From contig NZ_PGVA01000031.1 in NCBI RefSeq assembly GCF_002860125.1, forward strand, positions 1-46,903: a stretch of 46,903 bases of DNA, written 5' to 3'. The notes below the pieces were generated by a model. That model was not told the DNA's origin. It made no database searches and saw only the letters and a program-made list of their open reading frames with translations. This stretch comes from Bacillus canaveralius. GTDB lineage: Bacteria; Bacillota; Bacilli; Bacillales; Cytobacillaceae. Every line of letters starts with the position of its first letter. Position 1 is the first letter of the stretch. Shown piece by piece: positions 35,938-44,746 of the stretch. The position numbers were made by a program, and so were the translations under genes.

Positions 35938-36756
35938 ATGGAAGTAACGATTGAATCGATTGATAGGGTTGCAATCGATCTCGGTTTTATCCAACTTTAC
36001 TGGTACGGTGTTATTATCATTTCCGGTGTTCTTCTCGGCCTGTGGCTCGCCATGCGTGAGAGCGAACGACGAGATTTACCAAAAGAAACCTTAGCTGACC
36101 TCGTCATTTTTGCCGTTCCGATTTCGATCATCGTTGCCCGCGTTTACTATGTGATATTTAAATGGGATTATTATGTCGAAAATCCCGGCAAAATAATCGC
36201 TATCCGGGAGGGTGGGTTGGCCATGCACGGTGTACTAATCGGTGCAGTGTTGACGATATTCGTGTTTTCGAAGCTACGGGATATTTCCTTCTGGAAACTT
36301 GCCGATATTTTGGCACCAAGTCTGATTCTCGGTCAAGCAATCGGACGCTGGGGAAATTTTATCAATCAAGAAGCTCATGGAGGACCCGTCTCGCGGGAAT
36401 TTCTCGAAAGTATGTATTTGCCCGATTTTATCATTAACCAAATGTATATTAAAGGGACTTATTTTCATCCGACTTTTTTATACGAGTCTCTTTGGAATTT
36501 TGCTGGATTTATTGTGTTGATGTCCCTCCGCAGGACAAATTTAAGGCGTGGTGAATTGTTTTTAACATACATCATTTACTATTCATTCGGCCGTTTCTTT
36601 ATCGAGGGAATGAGAACAGATAGTTTAATGCTTACAGATTATTTACGGATGGCACAAGTCATTTCTGTCGTTTTAATCTTTGCGGCCATAATGATAATAT
36701 ACTACCGCCGTAAAAAAGGATATGCCGATATACGTTATTTAGACAAAAGCATGTAA
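35938..36756 (+). CDS. lgt: Prolipoprotein diacylglyceryl transferase, probably a second copy
   Basis: Lgt moves diacylglycerol from phosphatidylglycerol to the lipobox cysteine of prelipoproteins. The 272-residue product has about seven membrane helices and the family signatures [42 protein letters not shown] and [13 protein letters not shown]. In Bacillus the housekeeping lgt lies in the hprK operon; here it follows lipid and sugar genes, so it is likely an extra paralogue. AAAGGGTGAG precedes the ATG. It ends with a terminator. I infer, but cannot show, that its lipid substrate ties it to the two lipid kinases upstream. Confidence 0.93.
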   Translation: MEVTIESIDRVAIDLGFIQLYWYGVIIISGVLLGLWLAMRESERRDLPKETLADLVIFAVPISIIVARVYYVIFKWDYYVENPGKIIAIREGGLAMHGVLIGAVLTIFVFSKLRDISFWKLADILAPSLILGQAIGRWGNFINQEAHGGPVSREFLESMYLPDFIINQMYIKGTYFHPTFLYESLWNFAGFIVLMSLRRTNLRRGELFLTYIIYYSFGRFFIEGMRTDSLMLTDYLRMAQVISVVLIFAAIMIIYYRRKKGYADIRYLDKSM

Positions 36757-36826
36757 TAGACAAGAAACAAACGAAAGAAGTGGCCCGTTGTTGTTATACG
36801 GGTTCAGACATATGTTGAAAGCATAA

Positions 36827-36854
36827 AGCAGGAATTTGGATATCCTGCTCTTTT
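36827..36854 (+). terminator. Terminator of lgt
   Basis: AGCAGGA (36827-36833) pairs with TCCTGCT (36843-36849), followed by CTTTTG. Confidence 0.75.
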
Positions 36855-37146
36855 GCATTTCTGTTGAAACCTGATTGCTTTCACCTATAATGAACAGAAC
36901 ATTAACCTCAGAAATGCCTTTTTCTTGTGAATTTAAAAATACGATCCTCTTACAATTAGACTACAGATCAGGTAAGAGTGATTCAATTCATCGTTGACAA
37001 AATGCTTCCTTCTCCCTGGAACAATAACATTAATTTACCTTTTATTTCAACACAACCTACAATTTCCACCTATATTTACTCATCGACTTAGTCAAAATAA
37101 AACAGTTATTAAAGAACTATGTAACATATTTGCAAGGAGAATGACA
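36855..37146. other. Leader region of the YkoP-like gene
   Basis: No credible gene. The frame of the next gene is open back to 36994, but that part has low-quality composition and no SD. No clear promoter is recognised. Confidence 0.3.
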
Positions 37147-37797
37147 ATGAGGCTGAGACATTACTTTCTATTGGCATGGAGTATAATTGATCCGGTGTAC
37201 TTTTTCCTTTCTCGCTTAAATTATCTTGACCGAACGGAAGAAAAAGCCGCCATATTTCGGGTAAGGCTAACTCGCTATAAAGGTCGTGAAGTCGTTTTGG
37301 CGGATGGAACAAAGATAAAGAAAAATGATGTTCTAATAAAGATACATTTATACAACGTTCGTTTATTAAAAGAGCTGCAACATATTGAGAATGATGTTAA
37401 AAAGGCGGTGATCCTGTATAAAAAAGTAAAAGAGTCGCTGCCTTATCTTGCGCTATATGTTCATCAGCATAAAAATAACCGAGAAATTAAAGGAATCATC
37501 GGCATTACAATGATAAACAAAGGGTGCGAACGATTAGGATTTGAGCCTCATGCAATTTCGAGTCGCCCGTATAAATGGATAAAACAACTGGCACTCTACC
37601 CAATTTATCTCCTTTCAAAGTCGGAAATTCCCAGGGGTAGTAAAAGGCCTGATCCGTTGTATTTATTTATTTCAAAGGACAGTTTATTAAAAAAATACAG
37701 AATCCATAATCACTTGATGGAAGAATCTCCATTAATCGAGACGAAAAAAGTAATGACCGGTGTACAACAATGCCAAACGAAAATGGTCAAGCCATGA
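37147..37797 (+). CDS. YkoP-like protein of unknown function
   Basis: The 216-residue product resembles B. subtilis YkoP in the segment SIIDPVYFFLSRLNYLD, then FRVRLTRYKGREVVLADGT, KKNDVLIKIHLYNVRLL. In B. subtilis ykoP is part of a SigG-dependent sporulation cluster with glycosyltransferases and a phosphoesterase; function unknown. A weak hydrophobic segment lies at about 5-20 and another near 155-170 (LALYPIYLLS). AAGGAG lies seven bases before the ATG at 37147; the ATG at 37141 overlaps it. A hairpin TTGGAACCC/GGGTTCAA follows the stop. Identification is from pattern memory. Confidence 0.7.
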   Translation: MRLRHYFLLAWSIIDPVYFFLSRLNYLDRTEEKAAIFRVRLTRYKGREVVLADGTKIKKNDVLIKIHLYNVRLLKELQHIENDVKKAVILYKKVKESLPYLALYVHQHKNNREIKGIIGITMINKGCERLGFEPHAISSRPYKWIKQLALYPIYLLSKSEIPRGSKRPDPLYLFISKDSLLKKYRIHNHLMEESPLIETKKVMTGVQQCQTKMVKP

Positions 37798-38029
37798 TAA
37801 GCGACAACATTGGAACCCGATATGGAAAGAAAAAATGCTGATGGGGTTCAATTTAAGGGTATAAGACATTAATATTTGGCTTTTAATTAGTCGAAATATC
37901 CGAAATTCTCTACTAACATCCTTATGCTTGCTGCATTCAACTCTTATTTAATCAATGATGGAAAATAATTTCCCCCCTTTCCTAACAACAAACCCATAAG
38001 ATATAGTTAAATTAATCACAATTTCCGAA
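37798..38029. other. Gap before the sirA promoter
   Basis: Contains a hairpin TTGGAACCC (37810-37818) with GGGTTCAA (37843-37850), a possible weak terminator, and an AGTCGAA at 37889-37895 resembling a 0A half-match. No gene seen. Confidence 0.3.
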
Positions 38030-38038
38030 TTCGACAAA
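38030..38038. promoter_or_regulatory. Spo0A box upstream of sirA
   Basis: TTCGACAAA, read on the other strand TTTGTCGAA, is a perfect 0A box. It lies about 50 bases before the -10 of sirA. Confidence 0.75.
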
Positions 38039-38060
38039 AAAATCGCTATTTTTTAACATC

Positions 38061-38095
38061 TTCAGACAAACAGCCCCTTTTTTATTCATTATAAT
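38061..38095 (+). promoter_or_regulatory. sirA promoter with a weaker 0A box at the -35
   Basis: TATAAT at 38090-38095 is the -10. There is no consensus -35; the -35 position carries TTCAGACAAA (complement TTTGTCTGAA), a 0A box with two mismatches. This is the layout of Spo0A-activated sigma-A promoters, and B. subtilis sirA is such a target. Confidence 0.6.
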
Positions 38096-38128
38096 GAAAG
38101 AAAAAGTTTGTCCTTGAGGAGGGCAGCA

Positions 38129-38569
38129 ATGCGGAATTATAGCCTTTATTTAATTGAAGATGAATTCGCCTGTCATTATTACGGAAGAGAACGAATGTTC
38201 TATGAACTTTTTAAGGATTATGAGCAATCACATGGCCAACTGCGGTCGATACTGCATATGCAAATCGATTATATTACGAAAAAGATTCCTGCAATCAAGC
38301 TTCATCAGCTTATCCATCAGCAGCTCGTCAAGAACCGGGGATTCCGTATTGAGCAAAACTCCTATTTAATTGAGAAAAAAGGAAATGCAAGTGTTGCCAA
38401 GCTAGCCGTCTACGACCGCCTGGTGACAGTGGAGTCATACGGCAGCTTTGATTCGGAAACGATTTTTTTCGAAGTGCTTCGTAAATGTGAACACTCTTTT
38501 TTGGCGGTTGATACTTCGCAAAATCGGTATGGATGGCTGAAACCGATTAAAGAAAGAAATTTTGTATAA
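38129..38569 (+). CDS. sirA: Sporulation inhibitor of replication SirA
   Basis: SirA binds domain I of DnaA and stops new rounds of replication once sporulation starts. The 146-residue product matches B. subtilis SirA (YneE) in YLIEDEFACHYYGRE, ESYGSFDSETIFFEVLRK and the C-terminal RYGWLKPIKERNFV; the middle is divergent. GAGGAGGGC precedes the ATG at 38129. It has two Spo0A boxes upstream and yneF downstream, as in B. subtilis, but tkt is 11.5 kb away. Confidence 0.93.
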   Translation: MRNYSLYLIEDEFACHYYGRERMFYELFKDYEQSHGQLRSILHMQIDYITKKIPAIKLHQLIHQQLVKNRGFRIEQNSYLIEKKGNASVAKLAVYDRLVTVESYGSFDSETIFFEVLRKCEHSFLAVDTSQNRYGWLKPIKERNFV

Positions 38570-38596
38570 AACGAGGAAAACACAGCGCAAATATTG

Positions 38597-38638
38597 TATA
38601 ATAACGTGTGGTCTAGTACACTGTATGGTAGACAACAC
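38597..38638 (+). promoter_or_regulatory. yneF -10 and 5'-end hairpin
   Basis: TATAAT (38597-38602) would start a transcript near 38608, where GTGTGGTCTA (38606-38615) can pair with TAGACAACAC (38629-38638), nine of ten matched. The hairpin would sit at the extreme 5' end, just before the SD GAAGGAGG, like known 5' stabilisers. No good -35 is seen. Confidence 0.45.
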
Positions 38639-38656
38639 GAAGGAGGAAGTTAAGCT

Positions 38657-38869
38657 ATGTGGGATCTTATTCTAGTTGGTATACTGGCTCTATTGGCTGG
38701 TGTAGCGCTAGGATTTTTCATTGCTCGTAAATATATGATGAGCTATTTAAAGAAAAATCCGCCAATCAATGAACAAATGTTAAAAATGATGATGATGCAA
38801 ATGGGCATGAAGCCATCCCAAAAGAAAATCAACCAGATGATGTCTGCCATGAATAAACAAACAAAATAA
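38657..38869 (+). CDS. yneF: YneF, small membrane protein UPF0154
   Basis: The 70-residue product has one membrane helix (about 3-24) followed by the very conserved cytosolic segment [16 protein letters not shown], then the Met-rich [17 protein letters not shown]. Function is unknown, but the sequence is almost unchanged across Bacillus. GAAGGAGG precedes the ATG. It is followed by a terminator. Confidence 0.97.
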   Translation: MWDLILVGILALLAGVALGFFIARKYMMSYLKKNPPINEQMLKMMMMQMGMKPSQKKINQMMSAMNKQTK

Positions 38870-38878
38870 TCAAGGACA

Positions 38879-38903
38879 AGCACTCAGGGAGAGTGCTTTT
38901 CTT
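38879..38903 (+). terminator. Terminator of yneF
   Basis: AGCACTC (38879-38885) pairs with GAGTGCT (38891-38897) around AGGGA, then TTTCTT. Confidence 0.85.
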
Positions 38904-39058
38904 ATGGCCTCGAACCAAATTAAATCAGACGAAGCAGCACCAACTGCGCAGTTGCCGCAACCAAATACATTTACCTTCCTTATTTTGTGAATATTTGATA
39001 AACTATTTTTACATTTGTTTTGTTTCCTATAATTTGGCTCAAGCTCTGGGGAGGCACC

Positions 39059-40807
39059 ATGAAAGTATTTCATGATTTAATGTGGTTTTTTAAGGAAGAG
39101 AAAAAATCATATATTTCCGGAATTATTCTATTACTATTCGTTGCGTTTCTTCAGCTGGTGCCACCCAAGGTAATTGGAATCGTCGTTGATCATATCGAGA
39201 ACGGAACATTATCAGGGCGCATTCTTCTCCAGTGGATCGGTATCTTAATTGTTGCCGCGATGATGATGTATATCTTGCGTTATTATTGGCGAATAATGAT
39301 TTTTGGTTCGGCTGTCAAGCTATCACGCTTGCTAAGGAATCGGCTTTATCACCATTTTACAAATATGTCGCAATCCTTTTACCAGCGGCGCAGAACAGGG
39401 GACTTGATGGCACACGCGACCAATGACTTGCAAGCTGTGCAACAGACAGCCGGTGCCGGTGTGCTGACACTTGTCGACTCGCTCGCAACAGGCGGCTTTG
39501 TGATTATTGCGATGGCGGCGACGATCAGCTGGAAACTTACGCTTATCGCGCTAATTCCAATGCCTTTAATGGCGATGCTGACCAGCTGGTACGGAACCCT
39601 TTTACACAAGGAATTTCACAAAGCCCAGGAAGCTTTTTCTTCGTTAAATGATAAAACGCAGGAAAGTATATCCGGGATTAAAGTGATAAAAACGTTTGGG
39701 CAGGAACAAGAAGATATTGAGGATTTCCGGAAACAGTCTGAAGATGTGGTGCAAAAAAATATTGCTGTGGCGAAAATAGATTCTTTATTCGATCCGACGA
39801 TCAGCATTATCGTGGGAATCTCCTTTTTCATGTCGATTGCCTTTGGGGCAAGATATGTCCTTAATGGAGAACTGACGATCGGACAGCTGATTTCTTTTAC
39901 GACATATCTCGGGCTGCTCATTTGGCCGATGCTTGCCTTTGGTTGGCTTTTTAATATTGTCGAGCGGGGCCGGGCTTCCTATGACCGCATTGCCGCGCTG
40001 TTACGTGAAACGGTCGATATTGTGGATGATGAACATGCAGTTGATCGTCTGCCCTCTGGGAATATCACATATGCGATTGATTCATTCCAGTATCCAGGTG
40101 AATCTAAACCAATGCTTTCAGACATTCAATTCAATCTGAACAGGGGGGAAACGCTTAGCATTGTTGGGAAAACCGGCGCCGGCAAAACCACCCTTTTAAA
40201 GTTGTTAACGAGAGAGTTTGAAGGCTATGATGGACATATCAAGTTTGGCGGCGAGCTGTTAAGCTACTTTAAGATTGAAAAGTTACGTGAAGCAATTGGC
40301 TACGTCCCGCAGGACCATTTTCTATTCTCTGCAACTGTTGCAGAAAACATTGCATTCACGAATCCGAATGTACCGCGTGAAGAGATTTATAATGCGGCGA
40401 AAATGGCTCATATCCATGAAGATATTCTCCAATTTTCTGATGGATATGAAACAGTCGTCGGTGAGCGGGGTGTTTCTCTTTCAGGCGGGCAAAAACAGCG
40501 GATTTCAATTGCCAGGGCATTGCTCATGGATCCGGAAGTGTTGATTCTGGACGACTCCCTGTCAGCCGTCGATGCAAAAACAGAGGAGGCAATTTTATCC
40601 TCTCTAAAACAAAACAGGCACGGTAAAACAACGATCATTACTGCGCACCGGCTCAGTGCGATTCAACATGCCAATCTGATTATTGTTTTGGACGAAGGGC
40701 AAATCATCCAGAGAGGCACCCATGAAGAATTAATGCCCCAAGAAGGCTGGTATAAGGAAATGTATTTGCGCCAGCAGCTGGAAGAACTTGTCGAGCATGG
40801 AGGATAA
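39059..40807 (+). CDS. ABC exporter half-transporter, BmrC/YheI-like subunit
   Basis: The 582-residue product is a six-helix exporter domain (about 1-315) fused to an ATPase domain: Walker A GKTGAGKTT, Q-loop YVPQDHFLFSATV, signature LSGGQKQR and Walker B LILDDSLSAVD. The residue after Walker B is Asp instead of the catalytic Glu, which marks the inactive-site subunit of a heterodimer. It resembles B. subtilis YheI (BmrC). ATG 39059 follows GGGGAGGC. The partner gene starts three bases after the stop. Likely drug or lipid export; substrate unknown. A BmrC-type attenuator leader was not seen. Confidence 0.9.
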   Translation: MKVFHDLMWFFKEEKKSYISGIILLLFVAFLQLVPPKVIGIVVDHIENGTLSGRILLQWIGILIVAAMMMYILRYYWRIMIFGSAVKLSRLLRNRLYHHFTNMSQSFYQRRRTGDLMAHATNDLQAVQQTAGAGVLTLVDSLATGGFVIIAMAATISWKLTLIALIPMPLMAMLTSWYGTLLHKEFHKAQEAFSSLNDKTQESISGIKVIKTFGQEQEDIEDFRKQSEDVVQKNIAVAKIDSLFDPTISIIVGISFFMSIAFGARYVLNGELTIGQLISFTTYLGLLIWPMLAFGWLFNIVERGRASYDRIAALLRETVDIVDDEHAVDRLPSGNITYAIDSFQYPGESKPMLSDIQFNLNRGETLSIVGKTGAGKTTLLKLLTREFEGYDGHIKFGGELLSYFKIEKLREAIGYVPQDHFLFSATVAENIAFTNPNVPREEIYNAAKMAHIHEDILQFSDGYETVVGERGVSLSGGQKQRISIARALLMDPEVLILDDSLSAVDAKTEEAILSSLKQNRHGKTTIITAHRLSAIQHANLIIVLDEGQIIQRGTHEELMPQEGWYKEMYLRQQLEELVEHGG

Positions 40808-40810
40808 CGA

Positions 40811-42604
40811 ATGGAGAAAATAACGACCCTAAGCGGGAAAGAGCAGAGGCACGTGCTGTTCCGCCTCCTTTCCTATACAAAACCGCATATGAAAACAATC
40901 AGCCTTGCCTTCGGATTGCTTATTTTAACAACGGTAGGGGCTATATTGGGCCCGATTTTAGTAAAAATCTTTATTGATGATTATTTAACACCGGGAAATT
41001 TGATGAGAAGTGCCCTTGTTGGTCTCGCTTCTGCTTATATTGGCATTCAGGTTGCCAATGTTCTTGTTTCCTATTTTCAACTGTTAACATTTCAAAAAAT
41101 CGCATTAAAGATTATCCAGCAGCTCCGGATCGATGTTTTTTCAAAAGTGCAGGCTCTCGGCTTGAAGTACTTTGATAAAACGCCAGTCGGAAGTATTGTC
41201 TCGCGGGTGACCAATGATACGGAAGCGATTAAAGAGATGTTTGTGACCGTACTAGTAACATTTATTCAGGGCTTTTTTCTGCTCGCTGGAATCTTTGTGG
41301 CGATGTTTATTCTGAACGTCCAATTAGCAGCGTTTTGTTTATTGATTCTTCCGATCATTTTAATGATCATCAAGTCATACCGGAAATACTGCTCCCTTTT
41401 TTACCAGGATATGCGCGAAAGGCTGAGCCAGCTAAATGCCAAACTTAGTGAATCACTGCAGGGAATGGGGATCATTCAAATGTTTCGCCAGGAAAAAAGG
41501 CTGCGCGCTGAATTTGGTGACATTAATGAGAAACATTATGTGTCCGGGATGCGCAACATCAAGGTCGACGGTTTACTGCTGCGGCCTGCGATTGATTTGG
41601 TCTATGTCTTTGCCTTGATCCTTGTATTGAGCTATTTTGGCGTTACTTCGTTAAACAATACGATAGAAATCGGTGTCCTCTATGCGTTTATCAGTTATCT
41701 GGACCGGTTCTTTGAGCCTGTTAACCAGATGATGATGCGCCTGTCATTATACCAGCAAGCGATTGTTGCCGGGTCGAGGGTTTTTAAGCTGCTTGATGAA
41801 CAGGAAGTTGCGCCGGCACAAGCAGGTATTGAAAATCATAAAGTATCAGCTGGGAAAATTGAGTTTAAAAATGTCAGTTTTTCATATGATGGCAGGAGGG
41901 ATGTACTGAAAAATATTTCCTTTACCGCTAACCCGGGTGAAACCGTTGCACTTGTTGGCCATACGGGAAGCGGGAAAAGCTCGATCATTAATCTACTGAT
42001 GAGGTTTTATGAATTTGAACGAGGCGAAATCCTGATTGATGGAAAAACAATCAAGTCGTTTTCAATCGAGGAACTGCGTGATAAGATGGGGCTCGTTTTG
42101 CAGGATCCTTTTATGTTTTATGGAACGATAAAAGATAATATTCGCTTGCACAACGCGGACCTACCAGAAGAGGAAGTGGTCGAAGCGGCCCGATTTGTTC
42201 AAGCCCATACATTTATTGAAAAGCTGGAAGACAAGTATGACCATAAAGTGGTCGAAAGGGGAGCGACGTTCTCAAGCGGACAAAGGCAGCTGCTTGCTTT
42301 TGCCAGAACGATTGCTGCCAATCCAAAAATTCTCGTTCTCGACGAGGCGACGGCCAATATCGATACAGAAACAGAAGAAGCGATTCAAACTGCTCTTTCA
42401 AAAATGAGAAAAGGCCGAACAACGATTGCGATCGCCCACAGACTTTCAACAATCCAGGATGCTGAATTGATTCTTGTCATGCACCAGGGGGAAATTGTTG
42501 AACAGGGGACCCATCAAGAACTCCTCGCAAAGCGCGGCCTTTACCACAAAATGTATCTATTGCAAAATGGTTCAGCGGAGCGCCTCGAGGATGTGGTCAG
42601 CTAG
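40811..42604 (+). CDS. ABC exporter half-transporter, BmrD/YheH-like subunit
   Basis: The 597-residue product has six membrane helices (about 25-325) and an ATPase domain with Walker A GHTGSGKSS, Q-loop LVLQDPFMFYGTI, Walker B plus catalytic Glu LVLDEATANIDTETE and H-loop AIAHRLSTI. Its signature reads FSSGQRQ rather than LSGGQ. With the Asp in the partner, one composite ATP site is degenerate and one is active, typical of heterodimers. GGAGG lies before the ATG. A terminator follows, so the two genes form one unit. Confidence 0.92.
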   Translation: MEKITTLSGKEQRHVLFRLLSYTKPHMKTISLAFGLLILTTVGAILGPILVKIFIDDYLTPGNLMRSALVGLASAYIGIQVANVLVSYFQLLTFQKIALKIIQQLRIDVFSKVQALGLKYFDKTPVGSIVSRVTNDTEAIKEMFVTVLVTFIQGFFLLAGIFVAMFILNVQLAAFCLLILPIILMIIKSYRKYCSLFYQDMRERLSQLNAKLSESLQGMGIIQMFRQEKRLRAEFGDINEKHYVSGMRNIKVDGLLLRPAIDLVYVFALILVLSYFGVTSLNNTIEIGVLYAFISYLDRFFEPVNQMMMRLSLYQQAIVAGSRVFKLLDEQEVAPAQAGIENHKVSAGKIEFKNVSFSYDGRRDVLKNISFTANPGETVALVGHTGSGKSSIINLLMRFYEFERGEILIDGKTIKSFSIEELRDKMGLVLQDPFMFYGTIKDNIRLHNADLPEEEVVEAARFVQAHTFIEKLEDKYDHKVVERGATFSSGQRQLLAFARTIAANPKILVLDEATANIDTETEEAIQTALSKMRKGRTTIAIAHRLSTIQDAELILVMHQGEIVEQGTHQELLAKRGLYHKMYLLQNGSAERLEDVVS

Positions 42605-42612
42605 ACACCAAT

Positions 42613-42657
42613 AAAAAAGGGAGCAGGCGGATGAAAAATTCCGGCTCCCTTTTTTTA
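42613..42657 (+). terminator. Terminator of the ABC transporter operon
   Basis: AAAAAGGGAGC pairs with GCTCCCTTTTT, with an inner CGG/CCG pairing, followed by T. Confidence 0.92.
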
Positions 42658-42715
42658 TTGGGAATAGCTGAGAACTTGGTGAATGACTGTGGAATCAAGG
42701 AGATGGTTCTAAAAC

Positions 42716-42886
42716 CTAATAGGTTTGCATTTTCTTTATAAAGGAACGGCTATACTCATTGAGAAGATGGTCAAGCTCCTGGCTGTGGCGGATTGCTGCT
42801 GTCGAATTCAATCCTGTTTTGCTCGCGATTTGAATGAGTTCAGCACGCTTTTGTTCAATTAGGGAAAGCAAATTTTGTTTCGACAC
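42716..42886 (-). CDS. Spo0E-family aspartyl-phosphate phosphatase
   Basis: Spo0E-type phosphatases remove phosphate from Spo0A and hold back sporulation. The 56-residue product has the family helical hairpin, IEQKRAELIQIASKTGL, and the signature SQELDHLLNEY. GTG 42886 lies eight bases after AAAGGAG; the ATG at 42904 overlaps that SD. It stands alone on the minus strand between the ABC operon and ccdA, close to sirA, another Spo0A-linked gene. Confidence 0.9.
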   Translation of the reverse strand: MSKQNLLSLIEQKRAELIQIASKTGLNSTAAIRHSQELDHLLNEYSRSFIKKMQTY

Positions 42887-43238
42887 GGCTGATACTCCTT
42901 TCATGAAAAATGGAAGAATTGGTGAGAGAGATATGTATAATGATGAAAGATAATAGCAATAAATGTTTAAGTCTTTTAACAGTATAGCGGATTAAGGTCA
43001 TTAATTCAAAAGAAAAACCAAGATATTTCAAGTAATTTAATTAACAATTTTTACCGTGGAAAAAAAGTGATTTTACTGCCATAAATCTTTCGTTGTTAAC
43101 TGCCGTCTTTGTTATCAATGTTACAGACATAGCAAAAAAGATAGGGTCTATTCAAAAATTGTTCACATCTTGTCATTATCATTTAAAGAAAAGATTTGTT
43201 AGAATGAATACGAATCGATTTAAAACGGAGTTGTTGTT
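42887..43238. other. Gap between the spo0E-like gene and ccdA
   Basis: About 350 AT-rich bases without a gene. TAGAAT (43200-43205) may be the ccdA -10; no good -35 is paired with it. The SD of ccdA is weak (CGGAG). Confidence 0.3.
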
Positions 43239-43946
43239 ATGACCGACGTAAATATTTTTCTGGCGCTTGGTGCAGGTTTTTTAAGTTTCATCTCACCTTG
43301 CTGTTTGCCACTGTACCCGGCCTTTCTCTCATACATAACCGGAATGTCCGTTGGGGATTTGAAGAGTGACACCGCCAAGCTACAAAAGCGGAGCATGCTT
43401 CATACGTTGTTCTTTCTCATCGGATTTTCCAGTATTTTTATAGCACTAGGCTTTAGTGCCTCACTAATCGGAACTATTTTCAAAGAATATCAGGATTTAA
43501 TCCGCCAAATTGGTGCGATTCTTATCGTATTGTTTGGCTTGATTATTGTCGGTATCATCAAGCCCGAATTTCTGATGAAGGAAAGAAGATTTGAATTTAA
43601 AAACCGGCCTCCCGGTTATTTAGGTTCAGCTTTAATCGGTGTTGCATTTGCTGCCGGATGGACTCCCTGTACAGGCCCAATTTTAGGCGCCGTTTTTTCA
43701 TTGTCTTCAACGAATCCTTCCTCATCAATGATTTATATGATTGCATATATTCTTGGTTTTGCTGTTCCGTTTTTCGTATTATCATTTTTTGTCGGCAGAA
43801 TGCAATGGATTAAGCGAAACAGTGTTAAGATCATGAAAATCGGCGGCTACATCATGATCGTTATGGGTGTCGTTCTGTATTTTAACTGGATGACAAAAAT
43901 TATTGCGATTTTTTCTGGCTTGTTTGGCGGCTTTACTGGTTTTTGA
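43239..43946 (+). CDS. ccdA: Cytochrome c biogenesis protein CcdA
   Basis: CcdA carries reducing power across the membrane to ResA and StoA, for cytochrome c maturation and spore cortex formation. The 235-residue product has six membrane helices, the redox cysteines in [20 protein letters not shown] and WTPCTGP. One cysteine of each motif is expected to be active; the extra Cys of the CC pair is common in Bacillus. The ATG is preceded by CGGAG at a short distance. It is followed by a CheY-like gene and ccdC, as in B. subtilis. Confidence 0.95.
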   Translation: MTDVNIFLALGAGFLSFISPCCLPLYPAFLSYITGMSVGDLKSDTAKLQKRSMLHTLFFLIGFSSIFIALGFSASLIGTIFKEYQDLIRQIGAILIVLFGLIIVGIIKPEFLMKERRFEFKNRPPGYLGSALIGVAFAAGWTPCTGPILGAVFSLSSTNPSSSMIYMIAYILGFAVPFFVLSFFVGRMQWIKRNSVKIMKIGGYIMIVMGVVLYFNWMTKIIAIFSGLFGGFTGF

Positions 43947-44156
43947 TGAACAGTGTCCTCCTGCATTTATCCCTTCTAAATTCGTTGACTCCATAAGAAC
44001 TACGAAATTTGTCGGATTCTTTCAATTGAAATTTAGATCAGGTTTCGATATATTTGAAGCAGTGTTCATTTGAAACGGATTAATATATTTTTCATGATTT
44101 TAGCGAACAATTCAATAGACTTTTCATCCGTTGTGCGTATCAAGGAGGAAGCAGAG

Positions 44157-44516
44157 TTGGCAAAAATATTAATTGTAGATGATGCAAAATTCATGAGAGT
44201 GACCCTGTCCCATATTTTAACCAAGGCAGACCACGAAATCGTCGGAGAGTGCGGAACCGGTAAGGAAGCGGTCAGTTTATATCGTGAATTCCAACCTGAT
44301 TTAGTCACAATGGATATAACAATGCCTGAAATGAGCGGACTTGAAGCTGTAAGGGTTATTAAAAATGAATTTCCCCAGGCAAAAGTCATTATGTGTTCAT
44401 CGATGGGTCAGCAGAAAATCATCGTCGAAGCGATCGAGGAAGGCGCCAAAGACTTTATAGTCAAACCATTTGATGAAGCCCGTGTGATAGATGCTGTTAA
44501 CAGAGTGTTAAGTTGA
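44157..44516 (+). CDS. yneI: Single-domain CheY-like response regulator YneI
   Basis: The 119-residue product is a lone receiver domain: acidic pair D8-D9 (ILIVDDAKFMR), phosphoacceptor D53 (VTMDITMPEMSG), the Ser/Thr position in IMCSSMGQ and the Lys in FIVKPFDEA. There is no output domain. In B. subtilis yneI (ccdB) lies between ccdA and ccdC but is not needed for cytochrome c synthesis. The TTG at 44157 is eight bases after AAGGAGG; the in-frame ATG at 44070 has no SD. A terminator follows. Confidence 0.93.
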   Translation: MAKILIVDDAKFMRVTLSHILTKADHEIVGECGTGKEAVSLYREFQPDLVTMDITMPEMSGLEAVRVIKNEFPQAKVIMCSSMGQQKIIVEAIEEGAKDFIVKPFDEARVIDAVNRVLS

Positions 44517-44531
44517 TTGTTTAAATGCAAT

Positions 44532-44580
44532 AAAAGGCTGGCAGCATCGGAATCATTCTTCCATTGCGCCAGCCTTTTTT
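44532..44580 (+). terminator. Terminator of yneI
   Basis: AAAAGGCTGGC pairs with GCCAGCCTTTT, with TT after it, around a longer loop containing GGAA/TTCC. Confidence 0.92.
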
Positions 44581-44746
44581 AAAAGTTTAAACAACCTGTG
44601 GAGGAACGATTTATCCACGAAAATCATAATATATCGCGAAATCAGCGTATCCACAAACAACCTCAAGCGAAAATGCCTTTTAGACAAGCTTCTTTTAAGT
44701 TATAATGATTCAGACAACAATGAAATTTAGGTGAGGATGAAAATTT

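Noticed and set aside
37889-37895. Third 0A-like motif AGTCGAA far upstream of sirA
   Set aside because: Only the core partly matches and it is 200 bases from the promoter, after a hairpin; chance is more likely.
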